DNA of 55,609 nucleotides from Alienimonas chondri (GCF_013036045.1 NZ_WTPX01000012.1:1-55609); one strand, 5' to 3'. Shown: positions 1 to 11,076, numbered from the stretch's first letter. The notes: generated from the letters alone by a model not told the origin. A program made the numbers and translations.

Positions 1-62
1 TCGCCCGCCACACCCTGACGGCCCCGGACCCGTCCGAGCACACGCTCGATCGGCCGCTGCGC

Positions 63-929
63 GTGCCGCCGCCGGGGCGCGTCGGGTTGTTGGCCGGCGC
101 CGGGCAGTTCCCGTTCCGCTTCGCCGCGGCCGCACGCGCACGCGGCCACGAGGTGCACGCCGTCGGCGTGCAGGGGATGTGCGACCCGGCGCTCGCCGAC
201 CTCTGCGACGGCTACCGGGAATCGCCGATCTCCAAGGCCGGCAGCATCATCCGCAAGTTCCGCCGCTCCGGCGTTAGCGAAGTGGTGATGGCCGGCAAGA
301 TCACGAAAACGGTCTTCTTCGAGCCTTGGCGGGTCTTCAAGCTGATGCCCGACTGGCGGGCGCTGTCGATCTGGTTCCACCACGCCCGGCGGGATAAGAA
401 GGACGACACGCTGTTGCTGGCGGTGATCGCGGAGTTCGCCCGCAACGGCATCATGGTCGGTTCCGCCCTCGACTACGCTCCGGAGCTCCTCGTGCCGCAC
501 GGCTTCCTCACCAGTCGTCAGCCGACCGCCAAGCAGTGGGACGACATCCGTTTCGGCTGGACGCTCGCCAAGGAGATGGGCCGGTTGGACGTCGGTCAGA
601 GCGTGTGCGTCGCCGATAAGGCCGTGATGGCCGTCGAAGCGATCGAGGGCACGGACAAATGCATCGAACGCGCCGGCGAATTGTGCCGTCGGGGCGGGTT
701 TACCGTCGTGAAGGTCGCCAAGCCGCAACAGGACCGGCGGTTCGACGTGCCCACGGTGGGCGAGGCGACGCTTCGCACGATGCACGCCGCCGGCGGCCGC
801 GTGCTGGCTGTCGAGAGCGGCAAGACGATTATGATCGACCAGGGACCGATGTCGGAACTCGCCGACAAGCTGGGCATCGCCGTGGTCAGCTTGAACGCCG
901 AGGAGCTGTCGCTGAAGGCCGCGGCGTAA
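63..929 (+). CDS. lpxI: UDP-2,3-diacylglucosamine pyrophosphatase LpxI
   Basis: LpxI (DUF1009 family) cleaves UDP-2,3-diacylglucosamine to lipid X in lipid A synthesis, replacing LpxH in many bacteria. The 288-residue protein opens with the family's glycine-rich VGLLAGAGQFP segment, and the C-terminal half carries DVPTVGEATLRTMHAAGG, which includes the conserved catalytic Asp region. The length matches the family (about 270-290). The start used is GTG at 63, directly before the conserved N-terminus. The frame stays open upstream to the window edge, so a longer start or an upstream fusion cannot be excluded. In another frame a TGA at 16-18 could end a preceding gene. It converges with the thioredoxin-like gene across a large inverted repeat. 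Confident family call, less certain start. Confidence 0.9.
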   Translation: MPPPGRVGLLAGAGQFPFRFAAAARARGHEVHAVGVQGMCDPALADLCDGYRESPISKAGSIIRKFRRSGVSEVVMAGKITKTVFFEPWRVFKLMPDWRALSIWFHHARRDKKDDTLLLAVIAEFARNGIMVGSALDYAPELLVPHGFLTSRQPTAKQWDDIRFGWTLAKEMGRLDVGQSVCVADKAVMAVEAIEGTDKCIERAGELCRRGGFTVVKVAKPQQDRRFDVPTVGEATLRTMHAAGGRVLAVESGKTIMIDQGPMSELADKLGIAVVSLNAEELSLKAAA

Positions 930-957
930 CGGCCCGCTTGGAGCCGGCCCTCGTACC

Positions 958-1051
958 AGCCCGTCGCGCCAGCGTCGGCCGGGCGTGCGCCCGAATTTCG
1001 GGCGATTCGAACTGCCGGCTTCAATCACGGCCGACGCTGGCGCGTCGGGCT
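958..1051. repeat. 24-bp inverted repeat at convergent junction
   Basis: The arms at 958-981 and 1028-1051 are reverse complements over 24 bp with one mismatch. The 46-base spacer holds a smaller hairpin (CGCCCGAA / TTCGGGCG). It sits between the stops of lpxI (+) and the thioredoxin-like gene (-), so it could act as a bidirectional terminator or be a dispersed palindromic repeat. There is no clear T-run. Confidence 0.8.
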
Positions 1052-1066
1052 TGTATCGGGCATCCG

Positions 1067-1930
1067 TCAATACAGCGCGGACGCGAGCTGCCGACGGTAC
1101 TCGCCGACGAGCGGATCGGCGCCAAGTGCCTCGAAGATCCGCAGCATCACCGCCTTTCCGGCCTCGCGCGCTTCGCCGGGGAAGCGTTCGACCACGGCCA
1201 AGGCGGTTTGCAGGGCCGATTCGTACTCCCCGGACGCCGCCAACGCATCGGCGAGCGCGATTTGGGCGTTCGGATCGTCCGGCGCCGCTTCCGACGCGGA
1301 ACGGGCCTCGGCGAGATCGACGCCGCCGCCGGAGGCGTGCAGGGCGATCTCCGCTTTCAGCTTCGCCGCGTCCGGGGGGAGCGGTCCGCGCTTCTCGAGA
1401 TCGGCAAGGGCCGTAGCGGCCTCCTCGTAGTCCCCGGTTCGCATGGCGCAGCGGGCGAGACCCATCGTCGCTTCGGGGAAGCCGGGGCGCAGATCGAGCG
1501 CCAGCCCGTAGCGGATCGCCGCGGCGGCCGGGCTCTGCGATTCCAACGCCGCCGCCTCGGCGAGACGCTCATCGGCTTCGTCCGGGCCGAGCTGCTGGAG
1601 CCACGCCCGCAGTTCCTGCTCCGACTTCAGGCCGACGAACTGATCGATCGGTCGCCCCTCGGCGAAGGCGATCACATGCGGGATCGAACTGACCCGAAAC
1701 GCGGCGGCGAGTTGCTGCTCCTGATCGATGTCCACCTTCGCCAGCGTCCACGCTCCGTTCGCTTCCGCGGCCAAGCCTTCCAGCAGCGGGCCGAGCGTCC
1801 GGCACGGGCCGCACCACGGCGCCCAGAAATCCACGACCACCGGCACGCAACTGCCGAGGACCGCTTGTTCAAAATTGGCGGCGGTCACGTCCATGGTGAA
1901 TGGCGGGGCGGGCGAAGCGGAGTCGGACAT
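1067..1930 (-). CDS. Thioredoxin-TPR protein (CnoX/YbbN-like)
   Basis: An N-terminal thioredoxin domain with an intact active site (PWCGPC, Cys40 and Cys43 from the chosen start) is followed by an Ala/Leu-rich C-terminal half with tetratricopeptide-like helices. This is the layout of the CnoX/YbbN chaperedoxin family, which protects folding proteins from oxidation. E. coli YbbN lacks the full CxxC, so this version may be redox-active. The ATG at 1930 gives 287 residues; an in-frame ATG at 1966, four bases past the DUF1598 stop, would give 299. It is the last gene of a leftward group. No signal peptide is seen, so it is probably cytoplasmic. Confidence 0.85.
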   Translation of the reverse strand: MSDSASPAPPFTMDVTAANFEQAVLGSCVPVVVDFWAPWCGPCRTLGPLLEGLAAEANGAWTLAKVDIDQEQQLAAAFRVSSIPHVIAFAEGRPIDQFVGLKSEQELRAWLQQLGPDEADERLAEAAALESQSPAAAAIRYGLALDLRPGFPEATMGLARCAMRTGDYEEAATALADLEKRGPLPPDAAKLKAEIALHASGGGVDLAEARSASEAAPDDPNAQIALADALAASGEYESALQTALAVVERFPGEAREAGKAVMLRIFEALGADPLVGEYRRQLASALY

Positions 1931-1969
1931 GCCGCCAGTCTGCCTTTCGCCGTCCGCCGTCACCATCCA

Positions 1970-3340
1970 TCAGTCCCACCACCACCGAGCGTCCGGCGCG
2001 GCGACCGCCTTCTCCCGGGCCGCTTCCAGATAGCCGCTCGCATCCGGTGCCTGCCCCGCCGCCCGCAGGGCGTCGCCGGGGCGAATCGACACGCCGCCGC
2101 CGATCAGCCCGATCACCGTTCCCCCGGCCCGCTTGGAGTTAAACGCCGTCGGCACGGTCTTCGGCGCAGGCCCCACCGGCACCGGCATTCGGTTCGCATC
2201 GTTGAGCAACGACGGCTTCCAACTTGCTTTCTCCGCGAGCCGTTCCGCTCGAATGAGTTCGGAGACCATCGCCAAGTCGTACAGGTTCTGCAGCGCCGCG
2301 AACGACGGGCGCACGGCGCACAATTCCGCGACGTTGTCCGAGAACCGCTTCGCCCACTCGGCGTTCGGCACTCCGCGGCTGCCGGCGTCGCGGATCGTGC
2401 CGTCGGCATTGAGCGCCTGATCCTCCGTGACGACCCGTAGGCGGGGACCGGAGAAGGCGAAGGCGGTGCGGTCGGCGTTCACCGCGAACGGCTCGTAGGC
2501 GTCGGTCAGGTAGAACCGTTGCACGGTATTCGCCCCCGGGCCGATCAGGGCGAGATGCGACGGAATCTGTCGCACGCCGGACGGTTCGAGGCCGAGCGAA
2601 ATCAGCTTCATGCGGTAGTCCGCCTCGATCATCGCGACGCCGAAGTGCGAGCCGGGTTCGACCCCGTAGATGCGGACGGTTTGGTCGCCGAGGATGTTCG
2701 CCAGCTTGCGGTAGATGCCCGCCGCCTGCGAGACGGACCGCACGGCGCCCAGCCCCGCGGTCGCCTGAGCCATTCGCGCCTGTCGCTCCGGCACCGGGTC
2801 GATCGAACAGCCGATCGCCCCGCCCCTCCTCGCATCCCCGCCGCGGAGCGCGGCGAGCAGATCCATGAGGTGCAGCACCGGCCGCCCCGCGTGGTCGCCC
2901 TCCGCTGTGGAGACCATGCGGCCCAGCGCGTCCGGGGCGAATCCGCCGGCCGGTCCGACGAGCACGAGATCCCCCGGTTCGCCGCCCGCGGGCGGTTTCA
3001 CCAGCACCGCGTCGATTCGCGTGAGGCCGGCGAGATAGGCCATCGCGTCGTCCGGTTCCTCGCCCGTCGCGGTCGCCGCGTCGAGAGCCGCTTCGAGCCT
3101 CACCAGCGAGACCTTCCGGGCGTCGCTGGAGACGTTGAGGTCCGCCGGCAGGTTCTCCGCCGCGAACGCCGCCAAGCGGGCGCTCTCCAGCTTCGTGCCG
3201 AGCTTCTCGTCGTAGCGGGTGGTGAGGGCGCCCGCCGCGTCGATCAGCACCCCGTTGCCGGCGCCGCCGTTGTTGTTCTGGGCGAACGCGGGCGAGGCGA
3301 CCGCCAGCAGCAGCGCGGCGAAGAGTGGCGTCCAACGCAT
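1970..3340 (-). CDS. DUF1598-type exported planctomycetal protein
   Basis: The ATG at 3340 starts a clear signal peptide (MRWTPLFAALLLAVASPAFA), giving 456 residues; an upstream in-frame start at 3457 adds an unlikely basic leader. The core has GCSIDPVPE, then GVEPGSHFGVAMIEADYRMK and LGLEPSGV, which I recognise as the signature of DUF1598, a family known almost only from planctomycetes. The function is unknown. The protein is predicted to be exported. It lies 37 bases after the CitG-like gene and 3-39 bases before the thioredoxin-TPR gene, so co-transcription is likely. The C-terminus ends in an unusual Trp triplet. The family call is from memory of the motif. Confidence 0.75.
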   Translation of the reverse strand: MRWTPLFAALLLAVASPAFAQNNNGGAGNGVLIDAAGALTTRYDEKLGTKLESARLAAFAAENLPADLNVSSDARKVSLVRLEAALDAATATGEEPDDAMAYLAGLTRIDAVLVKPPAGGEPGDLVLVGPAGGFAPDALGRMVSTAEGDHAGRPVLHLMDLLAALRGGDARRGGAIGCSIDPVPERQARMAQATAGLGAVRSVSQAAGIYRKLANILGDQTVRIYGVEPGSHFGVAMIEADYRMKLISLGLEPSGVRQIPSHLALIGPGANTVQRFYLTDAYEPFAVNADRTAFAFSGPRLRVVTEDQALNADGTIRDAGSRGVPNAEWAKRFSDNVAELCAVRPSFAALQNLYDLAMVSELIRAERLAEKASWKPSLLNDANRMPVPVGPAPKTVPTAFNSKRAGGTVIGLIGGGVSIRPGDALRAAGQAPDASGYLEAAREKAVAAPDARWWWD

Positions 3341-3377
3341 GATACAGCGGTCCGAGCAAGGCAAGTGTGCCCCGATG

Positions 3378-4277
3378 CTACCGGCGGTTCGCTTCCCGCA
3401 CGAGATGTGCCGCCTGCGCGGCGAGTTCCTCCTCGGTCGGTAGCTCGATCCGGCCATCGCGGGCCGCCCAGAACAGCGCCGCGCAGGTCAGGTCCGCGGT
3501 CGTGCCGGGGTTCCGCCGCGGTCGGCCGGTTCGCAGCAACCCGTCGAGCGTCCTCACCCACGGTCGTTCCGCCAGCGGTCCGTCGTCGGGACGGTGCGGC
3601 TGGTGCCGTTCCCGCACGGCGTCGCGGATCGCGATCGCCGCCCCCTCCCCGCAGCGGCGGGCGATGTGCGTGTCCGGCGTCGTCCGCAGTCGGCTGAGGT
3701 AGATCAACAGCGTCGCGTCCTCCCACGCCAGCCGGTGCGTTCGTGGAGCTTGATTGAAAACGTGTTCCAGCCCGACGACGTCGCACCAGACGCCGTTGAA
3801 GTCGGTCGCCCACGCCTTCGCCACGCCGTCTCGATCGGCCGCCAAACGCATTGTTTCCAGCAGCGTGACGGTGGGCTCGGATCGCACGTCCTGCTCCGCC
3901 GCGTCGCCCAATCCGCCGGGGTTCGCGAGTCGAATCGCTTCATACACGGCCACCGCGTCGTCGACGGTCGTCGCGGCGAGCGTTGCCGCGGGGGAGCGAC
4001 GCGGCGGCGTCGCGCACAGCGGGGCGAGCAGCAACGCGATGCCGAGGTTCACATTCGTGCCGCATTCTCGCCGCGTCTCCCGCACGCAATTCAACACGGC
4101 CGGACCGACGCCGATCGTCGCCGCGGCCGGCAGCGTCTCCGCGGCGACGCCCGCGGCGGTGACGAAATGGGCGTGGGTCAGGTCGTCGAAGTTCGCCCCC
4201 GGGTAGACGTTCCCCGGCTTGCGGGCGGTGCACTCCGTCAGGCAGGCCCGGCGGGCGAGGTTCGGCAGTTCGATCAC
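3378..4277 (-). CDS. CitG-like triphosphoribosyl-dephospho-CoA synthase
   Basis: The family transfers a triphosphoribosyl group to dephospho-CoA, making the prosthetic-group precursor of citrate or malonate lyases. Conserved segments are visible: TARKPGNVYPGANFDDLTHA near the N-terminus, TNVNLGIALLLAPL, and GLGDAAEQDV followed by PTVTLLETMRLAADRD. The GTG at 4277 overlaps the TGA of the upstream gene as GTGA and gives 299 residues; an ATG at 4307 (309 residues) is an alternative. No citrate lyase genes are nearby. From memory, related COG1767 proteins occur with tetrahydromethanopterin-linked C1 genes in methylotrophs and planctomycetes, so the real substrate may differ. Confidence 0.8.
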   Translation of the reverse strand: MIELPNLARRACLTECTARKPGNVYPGANFDDLTHAHFVTAAGVAAETLPAAATIGVGPAVLNCVRETRRECGTNVNLGIALLLAPLCATPPRRSPAATLAATTVDDAVAVYEAIRLANPGGLGDAAEQDVRSEPTVTLLETMRLAADRDGVAKAWATDFNGVWCDVVGLEHVFNQAPRTHRLAWEDATLLIYLSRLRTTPDTHIARRCGEGAAIAIRDAVRERHQPHRPDDGPLAERPWVRTLDGLLRTGRPRRNPGTTADLTCAALFWAARDGRIELPTEEELAAQAAHLVREANRR

Positions 4278-4834
4278 GGCAGCGGCGGCAGGTTCTCGGC
4301 CATCCATTCCTCCCGCTCCCGCTCCCGCTGCAACTGCTCTCGAACGAGCGTATCAGATTCAAAGTTCGGCGTGACGAGCCGCGGCGGCACGCACCACAGG
4401 TTGAGCGTGGCGGGGTCCCCGTAGGGGGTTATCGCATGCGCGATGAGCATGCTGTCGCCGTGCTGGAGCGGATGCCACTCCCCGGCGGCCAGCACTTCCG
4501 ATTGAATTGACCCCGGTAGAGTGAAGCTGGATCGGTGCCGGTATTCCCACTCGCCACGAGCCGAGTTGCCGGCGTGCCAAGTCCACTTGTCGCCGCCGTT
4601 CACCGCAGTGAGTTCGGTGATGAGCTGTGCGGCGTCGGCTTCCAGTTCAAGCGTGATCTTGCCCCCCGCCCCCGCGGGCACGACGACGTACCGAACCCGC
4701 GCCGGCGGACGGGCGTCGCGGGCGATCTTCAGGGCCAGTGCGTAGCTTGCCCAGCCGATCAGTGGGATCGCGATGAGAACCGCTGCGATCGCCGCGACGA
4801 TCTTGAGGCGACGACGAAACAAATAACGAGACAT
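4274..4834 (-). CDS. Small single-pass membrane protein, unknown
   Basis: A 186-residue protein with a basic N-terminus (MSRYLFRRRLK) and one strong transmembrane segment at about residues 11-33, then a soluble, probably periplasmic domain. That domain has a Trp-containing patch (GGDKWTWHAG) and a highly charged tail (REQLQREREREEWM). I do not recognise the family. It starts 78 bases after the fusA stop and just past a hairpin, and its stop overlaps the CitG-like gene, so it probably begins the leftward transcript running to 1067. Confidence 0.6.
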   Translation of the reverse strand: MSRYLFRRRLKIVAAIAAVLIAIPLIGWASYALALKIARDARPPARVRYVVVPAGAGGKITLELEADAAQLITELTAVNGGDKWTWHAGNSARGEWEYRHRSSFTLPGSIQSEVLAAGEWHPLQHGDSMLIAHAITPYGDPATLNLWCVPPRLVTPNFESDTLVREQLQREREREEWMAENLPPLP

Positions 4835-4851
4835 GGCGGCTCAAAACGAAC

Positions 4852-4883
4852 AACGGGCCGGAGACGTTCGTCCCCGACCCGTT
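4852..4883 (-). terminator. Hairpin terminator after fusA
   Basis: Read leftward, AACGGG pairs with CCCGTT and an inner GC stem continues around a short loop. A T-rich stretch (GTTGTTCGTTTT) follows. It lies about 30 bases after the fusA stop and before the next gene start. Confidence 0.6.
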
Positions 4884-4912
4884 GATGTTAGCTGCGATCG
4901 AGGATAGAAGCC

Positions 4913-7045
4913 TTACTTCATCGCCGCGCGGGCTTCCTGCTGCTCCTGGCGCTGCTTCAGGACCTCTTCCTGAATGTTGCTGGGCACCTGGGCGTACTTG
5001 GCGAACTCCATGCTGAAGTTGCCTTTGCCCTGCGTCATGGACCGCAGCTCGTTGGCGTAGTCGAACATTTCGGCCAGCGGAACTTCGGCCTCGACGATCG
5101 CGGTGCCGCTCTTGGTGGAGCTGTCCACGATCATGCCGCGCTTACTGGAAACGTGGCCGGTGACCGGGCCCTGGAACTCTTCCGGGCACTCGATTTCCAG
5201 CTTCATGATCGGCTCCTGCAATTTGATCGCCGACCGCTGGAGAGCTTCACGCATGCAGGCGAAGCCGGCGGTGTTGAAGGCCATCTCGGACGAGTCGACG
5301 TCGTGGTAGCTGCCGTCGTTGAGAATCATCCGCACGCCGACCACCTCGAACTCGCCGAGGGGGCCTTTGACGATACCGCGACGGAAGCCCTTCTCCACCG
5401 CGGGGATGTATTCCCGGGGGATGCGGCCCTGCGTGACCTCGTTGACGAACTCGAACGGCTCCTCCGCGGCGTTCATCTCCTCTTCGGTCATCGGCTCCAG
5501 TTCGCCCTTCACGTGGGCGTACTGGCCGGAACCGCCGGTCTGCTTCTTGTGCTTGTAGTCGTAGGTGTACGACTTCGTCGGCCGTTCCTTGTAGGCCACG
5601 CGCGGCGGGCCGACTTCGCACTCGACGTTGTACTCACGCTTGATGCGTTCGACGTAGATGTCGAGGTGCAACTGGCCCATGCCGGCGATGAGGGTCTCGC
5701 CGGTTTCCTCGTCGCTGAAGACGCGGAAGGTCGGGTCTTCGCGGCGGAAGCGTTCCAGCGCCTTGCCGAGCTTGTCCGCCCCGTCCCGCTTCAGCGGCAC
5801 GAGCGACCGCGTGATGACGGCGTCCGCGACGAAGATGTTCTCCAGCGAGTAGTTCACGTCGCCGCCGCAGAACGTATCGCCGGAGGCGCAGTCCATACCG
5901 ACGACGGCGATGATGTCGCCGGGGCCCGCTTCTTCCACGTCGGCACGGTCGTTGGCGTGCATCCGCACCAGGCGCCCGAACCGGGTCTTCTGACCGGTCC
6001 GGGTGTTGATGTAGGAGTCGCCCTTCTTTATCGAACCCTGGTAGATGCGGGTGTAGGTCAGCTGGCCGAACTGCTCCTGCACGATCTTGAACGCCATGGC
6101 GACGGTCGGCAGATCGGCTTCGGGCTTCAATTCGACCCGCGTCGCCTTGCCGTCCTCGTCCACGTCGTCCTGGTCGAGCGCGGAGATGTCCCGTTCCAGC
6201 GGGCTGGGCAGGTAGCGGTTGACGGCGTCCAGCAGCGGCTGGACAGCCTTGTTCTTGTACGCGGACCCCATCATCACCGGAACGATCTGGTGGCTCAGGG
6301 TGGTCTCACGCACGATGTCGTGGATGAGGGTCGAGGGGATCTCGGCCTCTTCGAGCAGCTTCTCCATCAGGGAGTCGTTGTAGAGGCTGAGAGCCTCCAG
6401 CATCTCGCCGCGCTTCTCGTTGGCCTGATCAACCAACTCGGCGGGGATCTCTTCGGTGCGGACCTTTTCGCCCTTTTCGCCGTCGAAGTAGTAGGCCTTC
6501 ATCTCGATCAGGTCGACCACGCCTTCGTGGTCGTCTTCGAGGCCGATCGGGATCTGCAGCGGCACGGGGGTGACGTGCAGCTTGGCGGCCATCTGCTCGG
6601 CGACGCCAAACGGGTCGGCGCCGGTGCGGTCGCACTTGTTGATGAAGGCGATCCGGGGGATCTGGTATCGCTTCATCTGACGGTCGACCGTCAGGCTCTG
6701 GCTCTGCACGCCGCCGACGCTGCACAGCACGAGGATGGCGCCGTCCAGCACGCGGAGGGAGCGCTCCACTTCGACCGTGAAGTCGACGTGGCCCGGGGTG
6801 TCGATGATGTTGATCGAGAAGTCCTTCCACGTCACGGACGTGGCCGCGGACGCGATCGTGATCCCCTTCTCTTTTTCGAGTTCCATGGAGTCCATCACGG
6901 CCCCCTCCTTTTTGACGTCACCGATTTTGTGCGTCTTGCCGGAGTAGAAGAGGATCCGCTCGGTCAGCGTGGTCTTACCGCTGTCGATATGGGCTGAGAT
7001 CCCAATGTTGCGGTGTTTGTTCAGGTTGACGAGGAAGTCGTTCAC
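4913..7045 (-). CDS. fusA: Elongation factor G, mitochondrial/spd type
   Basis: GTPase that drives ribosome translocation. G1 is AHIDSGKTTLTER (Ser in place of the usual Ala), followed by MDSMELEKEKGITIASAAT, the G3 motif DTPGHVDF, and FINKCDR as the G4 motif with Cys where Met or Leu is common. These are hallmarks of the EFG1 group shared by mitochondria, spirochaetes and planctomycetes (spdEFG1) rather than classical EF-G. The start chosen is GTG at 7045, giving 710 residues: a GGAG ribosome site lies 7 bases upstream and homology begins at once (NDFLVNLNKHRNIGIS). Forty-three more in-frame residues up to 7174 look non-coding. No ribosomal protein genes adjoin it, so it stands outside the usual str operon. 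Confidence 0.96.
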   Translation of the reverse strand: MNDFLVNLNKHRNIGISAHIDSGKTTLTERILFYSGKTHKIGDVKKEGAVMDSMELEKEKGITIASAATSVTWKDFSINIIDTPGHVDFTVEVERSLRVLDGAILVLCSVGGVQSQSLTVDRQMKRYQIPRIAFINKCDRTGADPFGVAEQMAAKLHVTPVPLQIPIGLEDDHEGVVDLIEMKAYYFDGEKGEKVRTEEIPAELVDQANEKRGEMLEALSLYNDSLMEKLLEEAEIPSTLIHDIVRETTLSHQIVPVMMGSAYKNKAVQPLLDAVNRYLPSPLERDISALDQDDVDEDGKATRVELKPEADLPTVAMAFKIVQEQFGQLTYTRIYQGSIKKGDSYINTRTGQKTRFGRLVRMHANDRADVEEAGPGDIIAVVGMDCASGDTFCGGDVNYSLENIFVADAVITRSLVPLKRDGADKLGKALERFRREDPTFRVFSDEETGETLIAGMGQLHLDIYVERIKREYNVECEVGPPRVAYKERPTKSYTYDYKHKKQTGGSGQYAHVKGELEPMTEEEMNAAEEPFEFVNEVTQGRIPREYIPAVEKGFRRGIVKGPLGEFEVVGVRMILNDGSYHDVDSSEMAFNTAGFACMREALQRSAIKLQEPIMKLEIECPEEFQGPVTGHVSSKRGMIVDSSTKSGTAIVEAEVPLAEMFDYANELRSMTQGKGNFSMEFAKYAQVPSNIQEEVLKQRQEQQEARAAMK

Positions 7046-7052
7046 GGTGTCG

Positions 7053-7056
7053 CTCC
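7053..7056 (-). promoter_or_regulatory. fusA ribosome binding site
   Basis: GGAG on the minus strand, 7 bases before GTG at 7045. It decides the fusA start in favour of the internal GTG over the longer frame. Confidence 0.7.
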
Positions 7057-7393
7057 GGAGGGGGCACGACGACAGAGCGTCGGCCGGGGAAAGAGGGGGT
7101 AAACTTTTGGAGAGGGCACGCGACCCACTCGATAGGCACTGAACCCTGACGCCCGCATCGTCGGCGGTCGTCACTCACTGGGCCGGGACCGAGAAGCCGT
7201 GCCGCCGATTCAAGGAGAACGGGGCACGGGGGCGAGGTCCGCGGCGGTCAGCGAGGTGTTTTCATGGGTCCAGAGCTGCGGGTCGCACGCCGCGGGCGGC
7301 GCGGTCCCTCCACGCCTGTCCCGGTTGCGACGGACAGATCATAACGAGTTGATCGCGCCGGAAAAGGGCGATTTGTGAAGTTCTGCGCATAGA

Positions 7394-7425
7394 TAACGCC
7401 GAGGCTCCGCGGAGCCTCGGCGTTA
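7394..7425. repeat. 32-bp perfect palindrome, family copy 1
   Basis: A perfect palindrome: left arm TAACGCCGAGGCTCC, central GC, and an exactly complementary right arm. It lies about 20 bases downstream of the ppdK stop. Near-identical palindromes occur at 48392-48423 and 49373-49400, all sharing the core GAGGCYCCGCGGRGCCTC. This is a REP-like dispersed element that could also terminate ppdK. Confidence 0.9.
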
Positions 7426-7446
7426 CGACGCATCACATCCGTTCGA

Positions 7447-10167
<2,721 letters not shown>

Positions 10168-10401
10168 CTGGCGCGGGGTGACTGCTGCGAGTGCGATTTG
10201 ATTGCGAACGCCGAATCGCGGGACGCCATAGACCCCGAAGACCTGGACCGTTGAGGGGTCCGGTTAGACCGGGGGCGCGGACCGCGTTCGGCGGGGCGGA
10301 ACCGTATCGGCCCCGACTTCCACCCGCAACCGGTCCGCCTCCCGCTACGGGTCCGTGACAGTCTGTTTGCAGGGAGCGATCCGCACCGCTAGCGTCCGTT
10401 C

Positions 10402-11028
10402 GTGAGCCGACTCCGCGACATCTTCCGGGTTCCCGCGACCGACGAGTCTCCGCTGGTCTGGACGGCCACATTGCTGGTCGCGGTGTTGTCCCTGATCGGC
10501 TCGGTCTGGGCGTTGAGCGACGGTCAACGGGAGGGGTGGATTCTTCTGGCGTTCGGTGTCGCCGCGGGCCTTGCCGCTTGGTTCCTTCGGCCGTCGCCCG
10601 GTCGTTCAGCCGGTCAGGGCGAGGGGGATGCAGTGGGATCGGGGGCCGGCGGACTCGAGGAAGTTCCCGTCACGCTGACGCCCGAAGCGGCGAGGCAAGC
10701 GGCTGTCGCGGCCGCTCGAGGGGAGACGCCCGACCCCTGGTGGATCAGAATCTCAAGCGGCGGCATCGGTCCGAAGCCGGACGGTCAGTGGGGATACGTC
10801 CATCGATTGGATTTCACGACCGCCCCGGAATCGGGCGACGTGACGTACCGGAGCGAGGGCGTCGCCGTCGCGGTGCCGCGATCCGACCTCGACGTACTTG
10901 CCGGGACGGTTCTCGAATACCGTCGCGATCCGGGCGGCTTTGAATTTCTGAACCCGAACGACGCGGCCGTGAACGAGCGAATCTCGGCCGTCCGCGGTCT
11001 CTCCGGAAGCGAACTGCCAGCGGGCTGA
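10402..11028 (+). CDS. Membrane-anchored cysteine-less IscA/ErpA-like protein
   Basis: A 208-residue protein with two hydrophobic segments at about residues 19-38 and 45-62, a Gly/Ala linker, then a domain at about 88-190. That domain reads like the A-type Fe-S carrier fold: VTLTPEAARQA at its start, a region ending in DLDVLAGTVLEYRR, and the family-like close GGFEFLNPNDAA. All three Cys that bind Fe-S or iron in IscA/ErpA are absent, and the whole protein has no Cys. A role in Fe-S transfer by the usual chemistry is therefore unlikely; scaffolding or binding is possible. The GTG at 10402 has no obvious ribosome site. It is divergent from ppdK and upstream of a FHA gene. The domain assignment is by eye. 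Confidence 0.6.
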   Translation: MSRLRDIFRVPATDESPLVWTATLLVAVLSLIGSVWALSDGQREGWILLAFGVAAGLAAWFLRPSPGRSAGQGEGDAVGSGAGGLEEVPVTLTPEAARQAAVAAARGETPDPWWIRISSGGIGPKPDGQWGYVHRLDFTTAPESGDVTYRSEGVAVAVPRSDLDVLAGTVLEYRRDPGGFEFLNPNDAAVNERISAVRGLSGSELPAG

Positions 11029-11076
11029 TTTTTCTCCGATGGCCCTCGGGTAACAGCTATTGCGCAGATATCGAGT

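Larger units (their letters stand above)
7046..7446. other. Intergenic region fusA-ppdK
   Basis: About 400 bases upstream of fusA and downstream of ppdK. It must hold the fusA promoter, but I see no convincing -35/-10 pair. The only clear structure is the 32-bp palindrome at 7394-7425. No tRNA or small gene was found. Confidence 0.6.

Noticed and set aside
5153-6997. 614-codon open frame antisense to fusA
   Set aside because: Composition is Val/Asp/His/Leu-rich as expected from the complement of a GC-rich gene. There is no motif, and the opposite strand is an unambiguous EF-G.
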